This document shows positions 25,016-33,258 of a stretch of 64,000 nt of DNA, piece by piece. The stretch is from Bradyrhizobium sp. CER78. GTDB lineage: Bacteria > Pseudomonadota > Alphaproteobacteria > Rhizobiales > Xanthobacteraceae. A model generated the notes under the pieces. The model ran no database searches. It saw only the letters and a program-made list of their open reading frames with translations, and was not told the origin of the DNA. The position numbers were made by a program, and so were the translations under genes. The stretch's first letter is position 1, and each line of letters starts with the position of its first letter. The stretch covers positions 62,001 to 126,000 of the forward strand of contig NZ_JARVWP010000012.1 of assembly GCF_029846235.1 (NCBI RefSeq), read 5' to 3'.

Positions 25016-25101
25016 GGCAAGCAGATACGCGACAGCGCCCGCCCCCGCAACCGCGGCCAGCGTTGCGCCCACATTCTTCTTTGGGCATGGACAAATCGAT
25101 A

Positions 25102-25130
25102 TAGGTCAGTATTATTGACCTAATTTGACC
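25102..25130. promoter_or_regulatory. Inverted and direct repeats between guaA and NTF2-like gene
   Basis: TAGGTCA and TGACCTA form a perfect inverted repeat with a seven-base spacer. TTGACC then recurs ten bases downstream, giving direct repeats one helical turn apart. The site is in the AT-rich gap between the divergent genes and probably includes the promoter of the NTF2-like gene. Confidence 0.4.
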
Positions 25131-25152
25131 ATAAGCACCAAGGAGGAAAGCA

Positions 25153-25524
25153 ATGCCCGATTTTCACGACCCGTCCCGCCTCACCGCGCTCGGCCACGAG
25201 TGGGTCGCCGCCTGGAACGCGCGCGACCTCGAACGCGTGCTTGCGATGTATTCCGATGACACCGAGATGACCTCGGACCGCATCCCGGCGTTCGGCTTCG
25301 GCGCGTCCGGCACCGTGCGCGGCAAGGCGCAGCTGCGGGCCTATTGGAGCGCGGCGCTTGCGAAACTGCCGGAGCTGCATTTCGAGCTGATCGATCTCTA
25401 TGTCTCGCCCGACAGCGTCGTGGTGTTCTACCAGAACGAACGCGGCAAGAAGATCTGCGAGTATCTGCGGCTCGATGATCAGGGCAAGATCAGGCAGGGC
25501 TCGGCGAACCATCTGGTGCATTGA
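25153..25524 (+). CDS. NTF2/SnoaL-like small protein
   Basis: A 123-residue single-domain protein of the nuclear-transport-factor-2-like cone fold: HEWVAAWNARDLERVLAMYSDD, then GKAQLRAYWSAALAKLPELHFELIDLYVSPDSVVVFYQNERG. Members are isomerases, dehydratases or ligand-binding proteins; none of these activities can be chosen from sequence. A strong AGGAGG site precedes the ATG. It is divergent from guaA across a palindromic site. Confidence 0.83.
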   Translation: MPDFHDPSRLTALGHEWVAAWNARDLERVLAMYSDDTEMTSDRIPAFGFGASGTVRGKAQLRAYWSAALAKLPELHFELIDLYVSPDSVVVFYQNERGKKICEYLRLDDQGKIRQGSANHLVH

Positions 25525-25545
25525 GCAAGAGCAGACCGTAGAAGC

Positions 25546-25630
25546 GTAGGGTGGGTTAGCCGAAGGCGTAACCCACCCAACCACACGACGAGAAAGTCGG
25601 TGGGTTACGGCTTCGCCTAACCCACCCTAC
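25546..25630. repeat. Palindromic repeat, family A
   Basis: GTAGGGTGGGTTAGCCGAAG at the left is the inverted image of CTTCGCCTAACCCACCCTAC at the right, with a short spacer; the two arms pair almost perfectly. It separates two co-oriented small genes. Confidence 0.85.
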
Positions 25631-25655
25631 GGTTTCGAGTTTGAGGACGCAGCCG

Positions 25656-25988
25656 ATGAAAATCCCGACCCTGCCCTTCACCGTCACCGACTGGAGCAAT
25701 GTCGAGCCGACGGTGCATCCCGGCGAGACCGGGCAAGCACGGTGGCGCACGCTCAACATCGGCGATCTGCGGGTGCGGATGGTGGAGTATTCGCCGGGCT
25801 ATCTCGCCGACCACTGGTGCGATCGCGGCCATGTGCTCTTTGTCGTCAGCGGCGAGCTCGACACCGAGCTGCGCGACGGCCGCAAATTCACGCTGACGTC
25901 AGGCATGAGCTACCAAGTCTCCGATTTCGGCGACGCTGCGCACCGTTCGTCAACGGCGACCGGCGCGACGCTGTTCATTGTGGATTGA
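25656..25988 (+). CDS. DHCW-motif cupin-fold protein
   Basis: A 110-residue single-domain cupin. It begins MKIPTLPFTVTDWSNVEPTVHPGETGQARW and contains YSPGYLADHWCDRGHVLFVVSGEL, the hallmark histidine/cysteine block that gives this family its name, then SYQVSDFGDAAHRSSTATGATLFIVD. The His residues of the barrel could bind a metal. Its function is unknown; members are small cytoplasmic proteins. It follows a family-A repeat and is followed by a family-B repeat, so it is probably transcribed alone. Confidence 0.85.
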   Translation: MKIPTLPFTVTDWSNVEPTVHPGETGQARWRTLNIGDLRVRMVEYSPGYLADHWCDRGHVLFVVSGELDTELRDGRKFTLTSGMSYQVSDFGDAAHRSSTATGATLFIVD

Positions 25989-26071
25989 AGACGGTCCCCT
26001 TACTCTCTCCCGTCACCCTGAGGAGCACGCTTTCGCGCGCGTCTCGAAGGGCGACAGCCCGGCTCTGTCCC

Positions 26072-26157
26072 CGTCATTGCGAGCGAAGCGAAGCAATCCA
26101 TTTGTCCGCATATGCTGAACGATGGATTGCTTCGTCGCTTCGCTCCTCGCAATGACG
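26072..26157. repeat. Palindromic repeat, family B (CGTCATTGCGAGCGAAGCG)
   Basis: CGTCATTGCGAGCGAAGCGA then AGCAATCCA is mirrored by TGGATTGCTTCGTCGCTTCG then CTCCTCGCAATGACG. Copies occur near 31.5 and 47.8 kb, with a half copy at 39.77 kb. It lies between convergent genes. Confidence 0.85.
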
Positions 26158-26174
26158 CGGAGAGAGCTCGGCGC

Positions 26175-26627
26175 TCACCGCTTGCGCCCCGCAACCTTCC
26201 TCACCTTCGTCTCCGCCCAGCCCAGCGGCTTACCGGTCTTCGACGGCAGCACGAGTTGGCCGACCGCCTGCCCGGCCTGGTCGAGCAGCACCGAATGCGT
26301 CTCACCGCGCGCATAGAGATACGCCTCGCCCCATTGCCTGAGACCCACCACGATCGGGAACAGGTCCTGTCCCCGCTTCGTCAACACATATTCCTGATAG
26401 GCGCTGCCGTCGGACGCCGCGACCTGCTCGAGCACGCCCAGTTCAACCAGCGTGCGCAGCCGCGTCGTCAGCATGCCCTTGGCGATGCCGAGGTTCTTCT
26501 GGAAGTCGCCGAACCGGCGCAGGCCGTCGAACGCGTCGCGCACGATCAACAGCGACCACCAGTCGCCGATCGCATCCAGCGCACGCGCCACCGGGCAGTC
26601 CGCCTTGGCGAATCCGGTCCGCTTCAT
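26175..26627 (-). CDS. HxlR-family transcriptional regulator
   Basis: A 150-residue winged-helix regulator with the HxlR signature CPVARALDAIGDWWSLLIVRDAFDG and RRFGDFQKNLGIAKGMLTTRLRTLVELGVL. The cysteine in ADCPVARAL is the conserved HxlR cysteine, which in some members senses aldehydes or thiol stress. A basic tail (ETKVRKVAGRKR) ends the protein. GAGGAGG precedes the ATG. It is divergent from an MFS exporter across twin operator-like repeats and probably represses the exporter and itself. Confidence 0.88.
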   Translation of the reverse strand: MKRTGFAKADCPVARALDAIGDWWSLLIVRDAFDGLRRFGDFQKNLGIAKGMLTTRLRTLVELGVLEQVAASDGSAYQEYVLTKRGQDLFPIVVGLRQWGEAYLYARGETHSVLLDQAGQAVGQLVLPSKTGKPLGWAETKVRKVAGRKR

Positions 26628-26656
26628 CGCGGTCCTCCTCCTCGATCACGATTCCG

Positions 26657-26719
26657 AACTGGTCTTAAAATAGGACTAGACAACGTCCGACGCAACTGGT
26701 CTCATCATAAGACCAGATT
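26657..26719. promoter_or_regulatory. Twin HxlR operators
   Basis: AACTGGTCT occurs twice, 37 bases apart. Each copy is followed, after a six- or seven-base spacer, by its inverted counterpart: AGGACTA in the first copy, AAGACCAG in the second. The second is a perfect TGGTCT/AGACCA palindrome. The two sites fill the gap between the divergent HxlR and MFS genes. Confidence 0.6.
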
Positions 26720-26740
26720 GCGAATGCAGCGGAGGCGAGA

Positions 26741-28018
26741 TTGACGAACCAGACCATGACGAAGGCCCGGCCGGCTCAAGGGGACGACAAGACGGACGGC
26801 AGGCGCGGCAACGCAGCGGCAAGCGCACTGTCATCCGCCGTGGTGCTGCTGTTCGCTGTCGCCTGCGGGCTCAGCGTCGCCAACATCTATTTCGCGCAGC
26901 CGCTGCTCGACACCATGGCGCGGGATCTTGCCATCACGCCCGCCGTGATCGGCGGCGTCGTGACGCTGACGCAAATCGGTTACGCCTTCGGGCTTGTCCT
27001 GATCGTGCCGCTCGGCGATCTCTGGGATCGCCGCAGGCTGATCGTCGGCCAGACCGTGCTGTCGGCAATCGCGCTCACCGTCGTCGGCACCGCGCCGAAC
27101 GCCGCCGTGCTGCTCGCCGGCATGGTGCTGGTCGGGCTGCTCGCGGTCGTGATCCAGGTGCTGGTCGCCTACGCCGCGACGCTGGCGGCGCCCGCCGACC
27201 GCGGCCGTATCATCGGCACCGTCACGAGCGGCGTGGTGTCGGGCATTTTGCTGGCACGTTTTGCCGCCGGGGCGCTGGCCGATCTCGCCGGCTGGCGCGT
27301 GGTCTATCTCACCTCCGCCGCGCTGACGCTGGTGCTGGCGGCGCTGCTGGCGCGCGCGCTGCCGCGGCACGCCCCGCAGCCGATGGCCGGATCGTCCTAC
27401 GCAAAGCTGCTGCGCTCGACCGTCGCGCTGTTCGTCGAGGAACCGGTGTTGCGCGAGCGCGCGGTGTTCGCGCTCCTGATCTTCGCAAGCTTCAGCGTGT
27501 TCTGGAGCTCGGTCGTGCTGCCGCTCGCCACGCCGCCGCTGTCACTGTCGCACACCACAATCGGGACGCTCGGGATCGCGGGCCTAGCCGGCGCGCTGGC
27601 GGCGCGCAATTCAGGCCAGCTCGCCGATCGCGGCTGGGGCCAGCGCACCACCGGATTGTCGCTGCTCCTGATGCTCGCGGGCTGGGTGCCGATCGCCTGC
27701 CTCAACACGTCACTCTGGCTGGTGGTGGTCGGCGTCGTGATGATCGACTTCGCGGTGCAGGCGATCCACGTCACCAACCAGAGCCTGATCGTCGCCGCGC
27801 GCCCCGAGGCCGCGAGCCGGCTGGTCGGCGGCTACATGGTGTTCTATTCGATCGGCACCGGATTTGGCGCGATCTCTTCGACGATGGCTTATGCGGCGGC
27901 TGGCTGGTTCGGCGTCTGCGTGCTGGGCGCCGCGATCAGCGCCGTTGCGCTGCTGTACTGGGTGATCGTGGTGAGCAGGACGCCGGCAGGCGCCGCGTAT
28001 GGGTGCGGGCGATCGTGA
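26741..28018 (+). CDS. MFS exporter regulated by the adjacent HxlR
   Basis: A 425-residue, twelve-helix transporter similar to sugar or arabinose efflux and chloramphenicol-resistance type exporters. The first helices read LLFAVACGLSVANIYFAQPLLDTMARDL and motif A reads VPLGDLWDRRRLIVG. The TTG start is favoured by GGAGG five bases upstream; an ATG five codons later is the alternative. The intergenic twin operators and divergent HxlR gene make an inducible efflux unit. It resembles the MFS protein at 50.1 kb (FAQPLLDT versus FAPQILVG) but differs in detail. Confidence 0.87.
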   Translation: MTNQTMTKARPAQGDDKTDGRRGNAAASALSSAVVLLFAVACGLSVANIYFAQPLLDTMARDLAITPAVIGGVVTLTQIGYAFGLVLIVPLGDLWDRRRLIVGQTVLSAIALTVVGTAPNAAVLLAGMVLVGLLAVVIQVLVAYAATLAAPADRGRIIGTVTSGVVSGILLARFAAGALADLAGWRVVYLTSAALTLVLAALLARALPRHAPQPMAGSSYAKLLRSTVALFVEEPVLRERAVFALLIFASFSVFWSSVVLPLATPPLSLSHTTIGTLGIAGLAGALAARNSGQLADRGWGQRTTGLSLLLMLAGWVPIACLNTSLWLVVVGVVMIDFAVQAIHVTNQSLIVAARPEAASRLVGGYMVFYSIGTGFGAISSTMAYAAAGWFGVCVLGAAISAVALLYWVIVVSRTPAGAAYGCGRS

Positions 28019-28030
28019 GGTGATTTTCGT

Positions 28031-28108
28031 CGCTCCGGGGCAATGCGAAAGCATTGAACCCGGAGCCTCGAGATTCCGGGTTCGTCCTTTGGACGCCCCG
28101 GAATGACG
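28031..28108. repeat. Palindromic repeat, family C (CCGGAATGACG type)
   Basis: CGCTCCGGGGCAATGC and GCATTGAACCCGGAGC are nested arms. They are followed by CTCGAGATTCCGGGTTCGTC and CGCCCCGGAATGACG. Shorter or variant copies lie near 33.5 and 52.7 kb. Confidence 0.7.
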
Positions 28109-28117
28109 AGACCGCGG

Positions 28118-29416
28118 TCACGCCTTCTTCAGCACCGCGACGTAAAACCCATCCGTGCCGGTGCGGCGCGGCGTCATCAGCAGGCCTTCCGCCGATTGCA
28201 GCGCGGCCTCGGCAAACGCCTCGGCCTTGTCCCACAGCACCGATGCGGTCTGCTCCGGCGGCTGCACGGAAAACTCCGGATGCCGCGCGATGAACGCTTT
28301 GACCTGCTCGCCATTCTCCTCCGACAGCACCGAGCAGGTGATGTAGGCGATGCGGCCGCCGGCCTTCACCAGCGGCACCGCGCGCTCCAGCACCTCGGCC
28401 TGGTCCTTCAGCCGCACCTCGAGCGCGCCGGGGCGCATCCGCCATTTGGCGTCGGGATTGCGGCGCCAGGTGCCGGTGCCGGTGCAGGGAGCATCGATCA
28501 GCACGAGGTCGGCGGAGGCCTTGATGTCGGACAGCACCTCCTCCTCGCCGCGCGGCGTGCGGACATCGCAATTGTGCACGCCGGCGCGCGACAGCCGCTC
28601 ATGGATCGGCGCGAGTTGGCGCTTGTCGCTGTCGGTTGCGATCAGCCGGCCCTTGCCTTGCATCTGAGCGGCAATCGCCAGCGTCTTGCCGCCGGCACCG
28701 GCACAGAGGTCGATCACCTGCTCGCCGGGCTTGGCCGCCGAGAACAACGCGGCGAGTTGCGAGCCCTCGTCCTGGACCTCGATGGCGCCCTTGATGAAAT
28801 CCTCCTCGGCATGGATGCCGGGATTGCGCGCGTCGGCGCCGAGCTCGATACGCAGGCCGAGCGGCGACCACGGTGTTTCCCTGGCGCCGAGATGCGACAG
28901 CCGCGGCAGCACCTTCTCGCGCTTGCCCCGCAGCGTGTTGACGCGCAGATCGAGCGGCGCGCGGCTCGCCATCGCGGTCGCTTCCGCGGCGCGGTCGTCG
29001 CCGAACACTTTTGCCAGATGCGGATCGAGCCAGTCCGGATAGTCGCCCGCGACGTGGGGCGGCGCGTCCTTGAGCGTACGCGAGGCCAATGCGGCCTCCT
29101 CGGTCGCGGTCAGCGGATCCGGCGCGAACCGGCCGCCGTCGCACAGTGCCGAGATCGTCGGAATATCCATGCCGCGCTCGAGCTTGAGCATGCCGAGCAC
29201 GCGCGCGCGGGCGCTGTCGTCCTGCATCAACCAGGCCGCGGAGGATTGCCGGCGCAGCACGTCCCAGATCAGGCCGGAGATCGCGGCGCGATCGCCGGAC
29301 CCGGCATAGCGGTGCGCGGTGCCCCATTCCTTCAGCGCTTTCGCCGCGGGAATGCGCTGTGCGTCGATGGTGGCGATCAGCTCGATCGCGGCGGAAAGCC
29401 GGGCAGCGGGGGTCAT
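28118..29416 (-). CDS. RsmB/NOP2-type RNA cytosine-5 methyltransferase
   Basis: A 432-residue SAM-dependent enzyme that methylates cytosine C5, most likely in 16S rRNA. The SAM-binding motif is VIDLCAGAGGKTLAIAAQM. Motif IV with one catalytic Cys is IDAPCTGTGTWRRNPD, and motif VI with the second is YITCSVLSEENGEQV. An N-terminal RNA-binding region precedes the catalytic core. The protein is close in length to RsmB (429 residues in Escherichia coli), but the NusB-like N-domain looks diverged, so I give no gene symbol. It lies 22 bases downstream of a MAPEG gene on the same strand. Confidence 0.9.
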   Translation of the reverse strand: MTPAARLSAAIELIATIDAQRIPAAKALKEWGTAHRYAGSGDRAAISGLIWDVLRRQSSAAWLMQDDSARARVLGMLKLERGMDIPTISALCDGGRFAPDPLTATEEAALASRTLKDAPPHVAGDYPDWLDPHLAKVFGDDRAAEATAMASRAPLDLRVNTLRGKREKVLPRLSHLGARETPWSPLGLRIELGADARNPGIHAEEDFIKGAIEVQDEGSQLAALFSAAKPGEQVIDLCAGAGGKTLAIAAQMQGKGRLIATDSDKRQLAPIHERLSRAGVHNCDVRTPRGEEEVLSDIKASADLVLIDAPCTGTGTWRRNPDAKWRMRPGALEVRLKDQAEVLERAVPLVKAGGRIAYITCSVLSEENGEQVKAFIARHPEFSVQPPEQTASVLWDKAEAFAEAALQSAEGLLMTPRRTGTDGFYVAVLKKA

Positions 29417-29438
29417 TGGTCTCTTTCGGTTGGGCGCA

Positions 29439-29861
29439 TCAAATCAGCAGCAGCAGTCTGAGCGCGAAATACAGCCACATCGCCGCCAGCACCAGCACGC
29501 CGGCGAACCAGGCGAGCGAGCGCGGCCGCACATCGTTGGAGGTGACGAACACCCCGGCATGGGCAAACCGCGTCACCACGAACACCCAGGACATCAGCAC
29601 GGTGAACAGATCGGCACGATGCAGCGGCAGCGCAATGGCGATCAGGACATAGAACAGCACCGGCAGCTCGAATTGGTTGGCAAAGCAGTTGGCGAACTGG
29701 GTGGCGCGGGCGGGCCAGTTCGGCTCGCGCAGCGCGATATCCTTCATCCTCGTCTCACCGCTCGCCAGCGTCCGCGTGCGCGCCGTCGCCATCGCGAACA
29801 ACAGCGCGAAGGTCAGCCCAATCTGGATGAAGACCGGCAGTAGAACCATTTGAACCGACAT
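29439..29861 (-). CDS. MAPEG-family membrane protein
   Basis: A 140-residue, four-helix membrane protein of the membrane-associated eicosanoid/glutathione metabolism family. The blocks FANCFANQFELPVLFYVLIAIAL and FVVTRFAHAGVFVTSNDVRPRSLAWFAG match the family pattern of an N-Q-x-E-x-P-V helix and an R-x-x-H helix. Bacterial members may have glutathione-linked activity in the inner membrane. GGGAG precedes the ATG. Likely co-transcribed with the downstream rRNA methyltransferase gene. Confidence 0.85.
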   Translation of the reverse strand: MSVQMVLLPVFIQIGLTFALLFAMATARTRTLASGETRMKDIALREPNWPARATQFANCFANQFELPVLFYVLIAIALPLHRADLFTVLMSWVFVVTRFAHAGVFVTSNDVRPRSLAWFAGVLVLAAMWLYFALRLLLLI

Positions 29862-30019
29862 CGAGAATCTCCCTCAGCCGCGGGCGCCCGGCCGCCCTCT
29901 TAGCCGCCGCTCGCGGCCCTGACAATGAAGCGTACGCGGTAACCCGTTGAACCATCATCCGAGCCCGGCTGACCAACTCCCGGGACCAATGGCGGTTTCA
30001 GTTCCAACGGGATGACGCG

Positions 30020-30454
30020 ATGCGCATCATCACCCCGATCCTCGACGGCGCGGCCCTGGCGGCGGCGTCCCTCGGCGACCTCCTCAGCTCCCTGCTGAAG
30101 GTGATCGACCCCGGCATCGGCTGGTTCGACGATTCGGCGGATGGCGGGCTCGACATGGTGATGTCGAGCCTCGCCGGCTTCGCCGCGGCGCTCCTGGTCG
30201 CGGTCCTGTTCTCGGTCTATTTCCGCAGCGACTATCGCTCGACGCGCGACATCGTCAGGCACAGCCTCGTCGCGGCGCTGCTGCTCGCCCTGCTCGGTTT
30301 TGCGGCCTACGACATGGGCCACGATGCGCTGGCCTATCTCGGGCTCGACACACAGCCGGCCGCGACCGGAACAAATTCCAACACCGGACTGCTCGGAAGC
30401 CGCGTCCGTCCGCCTGCCGCGCCGACGCCCTCGATCATGCAACTCGCGATCTAG
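30020..30454 (+). CDS. Hypothetical inner-membrane protein
   Basis: A 144-residue protein I do not recognise. Two strongly hydrophobic helices are visible, GFAAALLVAVLFSVYF and SLVAALLLALLGFAAYD, with a weaker amphipathic N-terminal segment. A C-terminal tail rich in Pro, Thr and Ala follows. The RSDYRSTRDIVRH loop between the helices is basic, so that loop should face the cytoplasm. It stands between a MAPEG gene on the other strand and a metallophosphoesterase gene 140 bases downstream. No function is proposed. Confidence 0.65.
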   Translation: MRIITPILDGAALAAASLGDLLSSLLKVIDPGIGWFDDSADGGLDMVMSSLAGFAAALLVAVLFSVYFRSDYRSTRDIVRHSLVAALLLALLGFAAYDMGHDALAYLGLDTQPAATGTNSNTGLLGSRVRPPAAPTPSIMQLAI

Positions 30455-30592
30455 GGTCGACGCGAACGCTTCAAACAAGCCTCTTCAAACAAGACATCAA
30501 ACAACGCATCAAACAGGGCAGCGAATAAGACGACGAAATAGTCATCGTTCCGACTTCGCGCCGACCTATGCTCCCAGCGAAAGGAGCGATGC

Positions 30593-31429
30593 ATGCCCCA
30601 GTTTCGCCTGACCCAAATCTCCGACACCCACCTCGCGCGCCGCTTCAAGCCGCTCGTCGACAATTTTCATCGCGTCAGCGAGCACATCGATGCGACGCGT
30701 CCCGATCTCTTGCTCAACTCCGGCGACGTCTCGTTCGACGGGCCGACCAGCCGCGACGACATGGTGTTCGCCAAGCAGCTGCACAATGCGCTGCCGGTCG
30801 ATTGCCTCTATCTGCCGGGCAATCACGACATCGGCGACAATCCGACCGCGGTCGGCCCGGTGCCGACACAACTGCCGACCGAACAAACGCGCGACGCCTT
30901 CACCTCGGTGCTCGGCGAGGACCGCTGGCATTTCGACGCCGCCGGCTGGTGCTTCATCGGCCTCAATTCGCTGATCATGAACACCGGCCTCGACAGCGAG
31001 GCCGAGCAGTTCGACTGGCTCGCAGCCACGCTCGACAAGGCCGTCGGCCGACCGGTCGCGCTTTTCGTGCACAAGCCGCTCTATCTCGACGTGCCCTACG
31101 ATGCCGAGCGCGTCGAGACCGCGATCCGCTACGTGCCGCAACCGGCGCGCCGGCGCCTGATCGAGATGCTCGGCAAGGTCGATTGGCGCCTGGTCGGCAG
31201 CGGCCATGTGCACCAGCGCCGCGACTACACGTTCGAGCATGTCAGGCACATCTGGGCGCCCTCGGCCGGCTTCATTATTTCAGATGCGCGGCAGGAAGTG
31301 ATCGGTGTCAAGGAAGTCGGTCTTGTCGAGTACCGCTTCCAGCCGGACAGCTTCGAGGTGTGCCACGTCAGGGCCAAGGGCCAGGTCGATGTCGATCTGG
31401 ACATGCTGCTCGGCAAAGAGCCGGCCTAA
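30593..31429 (+). CDS. Calcineurin-like metallophosphoesterase
   Basis: A 278-residue enzyme with the complete dinuclear metal signature of this superfamily: ISDTHL, NSGDVSFDG, LPGNHDIGD, FVHKPLY and GSGHVHQRRDY. The pattern is typical of 3',5'-cyclic-nucleotide phosphodiesterases (CpdA-like) and related phosphoesterases. It is cytoplasmic, without a signal peptide. The ATG is preceded by GAAAGGAG. The substrate, possibly a cyclic nucleotide or phosphodiester, is not determined by the motifs. Confidence 0.88.
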   Translation: MPQFRLTQISDTHLARRFKPLVDNFHRVSEHIDATRPDLLLNSGDVSFDGPTSRDDMVFAKQLHNALPVDCLYLPGNHDIGDNPTAVGPVPTQLPTEQTRDAFTSVLGEDRWHFDAAGWCFIGLNSLIMNTGLDSEAEQFDWLAATLDKAVGRPVALFVHKPLYLDVPYDAERVETAIRYVPQPARRRLIEMLGKVDWRLVGSGHVHQRRDYTFEHVRHIWAPSAGFIISDARQEVIGVKEVGLVEYRFQPDSFEVCHVRAKGQVDVDLDMLLGKEPA

Positions 31430-31448
31430 CGGCGAGACTCCTTGCCAC

Positions 31449-31569
31449 CGTCATTGCGAGCCACCCGATCGGCGCGAAGCGCCGCCGGATGACAGGCTCC
31501 GCGAAGCAACCCATCGCGCCGCAAGCTGGCAAATGGATTGCTTCGTCGCTTTCGCTCCTCGCAATGACG
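31449..31569. repeat. Palindromic repeat, family B, with insertion
   Basis: CGTCATTGCGAG at the left and CTCCTCGCAATGACG at the right are the family-B ends. Between them is an extra segment (GCGAAGCGCCGCCGGATGAC, GCGAAGCAACCCATC) that makes this copy longer than the other two. Confidence 0.75.
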
Positions 31570-31600
31570 TGGATGGAGCGGTGTGCACCCGCTCCGCGCG

Positions 31601-31864
31601 TCAGCTCCGTGCCGCGTCGTGCAGGTCCCGCTTGATGACGGTGAGCAGCGCCTGCAGCGAGTCCTTGTTCTGCTGCTGCGGCATCTCCGGCGCGGGCCGC
31701 GCGCGCGGCACATGCGGCATGAAGCGGGCCGGCGGCTCGGCGGCCGGCTCCTCCTCGACGAATTTTCCATGCAGGACGTCGTCGCGGCGGCCCATGACGA
31801 ACATCGTCGCCCAATAGCCGACGGCGAGAACAATGACCCCGAAAACAATAGCTTCAAAAACCAT
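31601..31864 (-). CDS. Small single-pass membrane protein
   Basis: An 87-residue protein. An N-terminal hydrophobic segment (AIVFGVIVLAVGYWATMFV) is followed by a charged and proline-rich tail and a helical C-terminus (LQALLTVIKRDLHDAARS). AGGTG lies just upstream of the ATG. I do not recognise the family. It follows the NADP-dependent oxidoreductase on the same strand but with a repeat in between, so they are probably not coupled. Frames extended further upstream are shadows of the oxidoreductase gene. Confidence 0.6.
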   Translation of the reverse strand: MVFEAIVFGVIVLAVGYWATMFVMGRRDDVLHGKFVEEEPAAEPPARFMPHVPRARPAPEMPQQQNKDSLQALLTVIKRDLHDAARS

Positions 31865-32004
31865 GGCTACACCTGAAATATAGCCATATTGAATCAACTG
31901 CTCCGGGTCCCCGTCAAGCAAATGGGGGCCGAAAAGCCCCCAAAAGCCCGCCAATGTGGCGTTTTTGATACTTTGTTGCGCGGAATGGGAGCTGGAAAGC
32001 CCCC

Positions 32005-32057
32005 GTTTTGACGCGTTTTCTTGACGCGAACCGGTACCCGCTTCGCTCGAAAACGCT
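32005..32057. repeat. Repeat family F, copy 1 (GTTTTGACGCGTTTTC)
   Basis: GTTTTGACGCGTTTTCTTGA, then CGCGAACCGG, then CGCTCGAAAACGCT. It recurs in inverted orientation near 35.5 kb with few mismatches. Each copy carries the internal inverted words GCGTTTTC and GAAAACGC. Confidence 0.75.
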
Positions 32058-32061
32058 GCGC

Positions 32062-33084
32062 TCAGGCCTTGTCCGGCCCGACCCGGACCAGCTGCTTGCC
32101 GAAATTGGCGCCCTTGAGCAGGCCCATGAAGGCCTCCGGCGCGCTGTCCAGGCCCTCGGTCACGAACTCCTTGTACTTGACCTTGCCCTCGCGCACCCAC
32201 TGCGACATGTCGCGCAGGAAGTCGCCATGCATGGCGGCGAAGTCGCTGACGATGAAGCCGCGGAAGGTCAGCCGCTTGGTCAGGATGTTGCGCATCATCG
32301 CGCCGGCCCATTTCGGTGCGTGCGCCTCGGTGTCGTTGTAATGCGCGATCAGGCCGCAGACCGGAATCCGCGCGAACGCATTGAGCAGCGGAAACACCGC
32401 GTCGAACACCGCACCGCCGACATTCTCGAAATAGACGTCGATGCCCTTCGGGCAGGCTTCCTTCAGCTTCGCCGCGAGATTGGGATCGCGGTGGTCGAGA
32501 CACTCGTCGAAGCCGAGCTCGTTCTTGACGTAGGCGCACTTGTCCTTGCCGCCGGCAATGCCGATCGCTCGCGCGCCCTTGATCCTGGCGATCTGGCCGA
32601 CCGCCGAACCGACGGCGCCGGACGCAGCCGCAACCACCACCGTCTCGCCCGCCTGCGGCTTGCCGATCTCGAGCAGGCCGGTATAGGCGGTCATACCGGG
32701 CATGCCGAGCACACCGACCGCGGTCGAGATCGGCGCGATCTTCGGATCGATCTTGGCGAGCCCCTTGCCATCGGACAGCACATGGGTCTGCCAGCCCGCG
32801 CGCGACAGCACGATATCGCCCTTGGCAAAGGCCGGATTATTTGAAGCGATCACCTCGCTCACCGTGCCGCCCTCCATCACGCCGCCGACCGGCACCGGTG
32901 CGGCATAGGACGGACCGTCGGCCATGCGGCCGCGCATATAGGGATCGAGCGACAGCCAGATGGTGCGGAGCAGCACCTCGCCCGCGCCCGGTGTCGGCGG
33001 CGTGTAGTCCTCGAGCCTGAAATTGGCCGGCGTGGGCTCGCCATGCGGGCGCGAGGCCAGAACGATGCGCTTTCCTTGGGACAT
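32062..33084 (-). CDS. NADP-dependent oxidoreductase, medium-chain zinc-free family
   Basis: A 340-residue member of the leukotriene-B4-dehydrogenase/CurA branch. It begins KRIVLASRPHGEPTPANFRLED, and contains LSLDPYMRGRM and the NADP-binding stretch GETVVVAAASGAVGSAVGQIARIKGARAIGIAGG. It also has VYFENVGGAVFDAV and ends with a strand containing GANFGKQLVRV. No zinc-binding motif is present. It reduces a carbon-carbon double bond of an enone or aldehyde. The ATG lies after an AAGAGG-like site; the frame upstream of it is unrelated. Confidence 0.88.
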   Translation of the reverse strand: MSQGKRIVLASRPHGEPTPANFRLEDYTPPTPGAGEVLLRTIWLSLDPYMRGRMADGPSYAAPVPVGGVMEGGTVSEVIASNNPAFAKGDIVLSRAGWQTHVLSDGKGLAKIDPKIAPISTAVGVLGMPGMTAYTGLLEIGKPQAGETVVVAAASGAVGSAVGQIARIKGARAIGIAGGKDKCAYVKNELGFDECLDHRDPNLAAKLKEACPKGIDVYFENVGGAVFDAVFPLLNAFARIPVCGLIAHYNDTEAHAPKWAGAMMRNILTKRLTFRGFIVSDFAAMHGDFLRDMSQWVREGKVKYKEFVTEGLDSAPEAFMGLLKGANFGKQLVRVGPDKA

Positions 33085-33258
33085 GATTTTCCTCTTGAGG
33101 TGATTGGTTCGTGGCGCACACGTAGTCATGCAATCCACCTCCCCGCAAGGGAGATGGATTTGCTGTTTTCGTGCGCGCTTGTTTGAAATTCTGTTTGAAA
33201 TGACGGACGTCATGCCCAGCACATGATCGCCGGTCGGCTCACAATCATGTACGGAAAA

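Noticed and set aside
25015..25072. Longer GuaA start with a hydrophobic N-terminus
   Set aside because: GuaA is cytoplasmic, and the extension (GATLAAVAGAGAVAYLLA) lies in the divergent promoter side; the downstream ATG gives the usual rhizobial length.
31865..32539. N-terminal extension of the small membrane protein near 31.6 kb
   Set aside because: The extension is the shadow of the oxidoreductase gene in another frame and crosses a family-F repeat.
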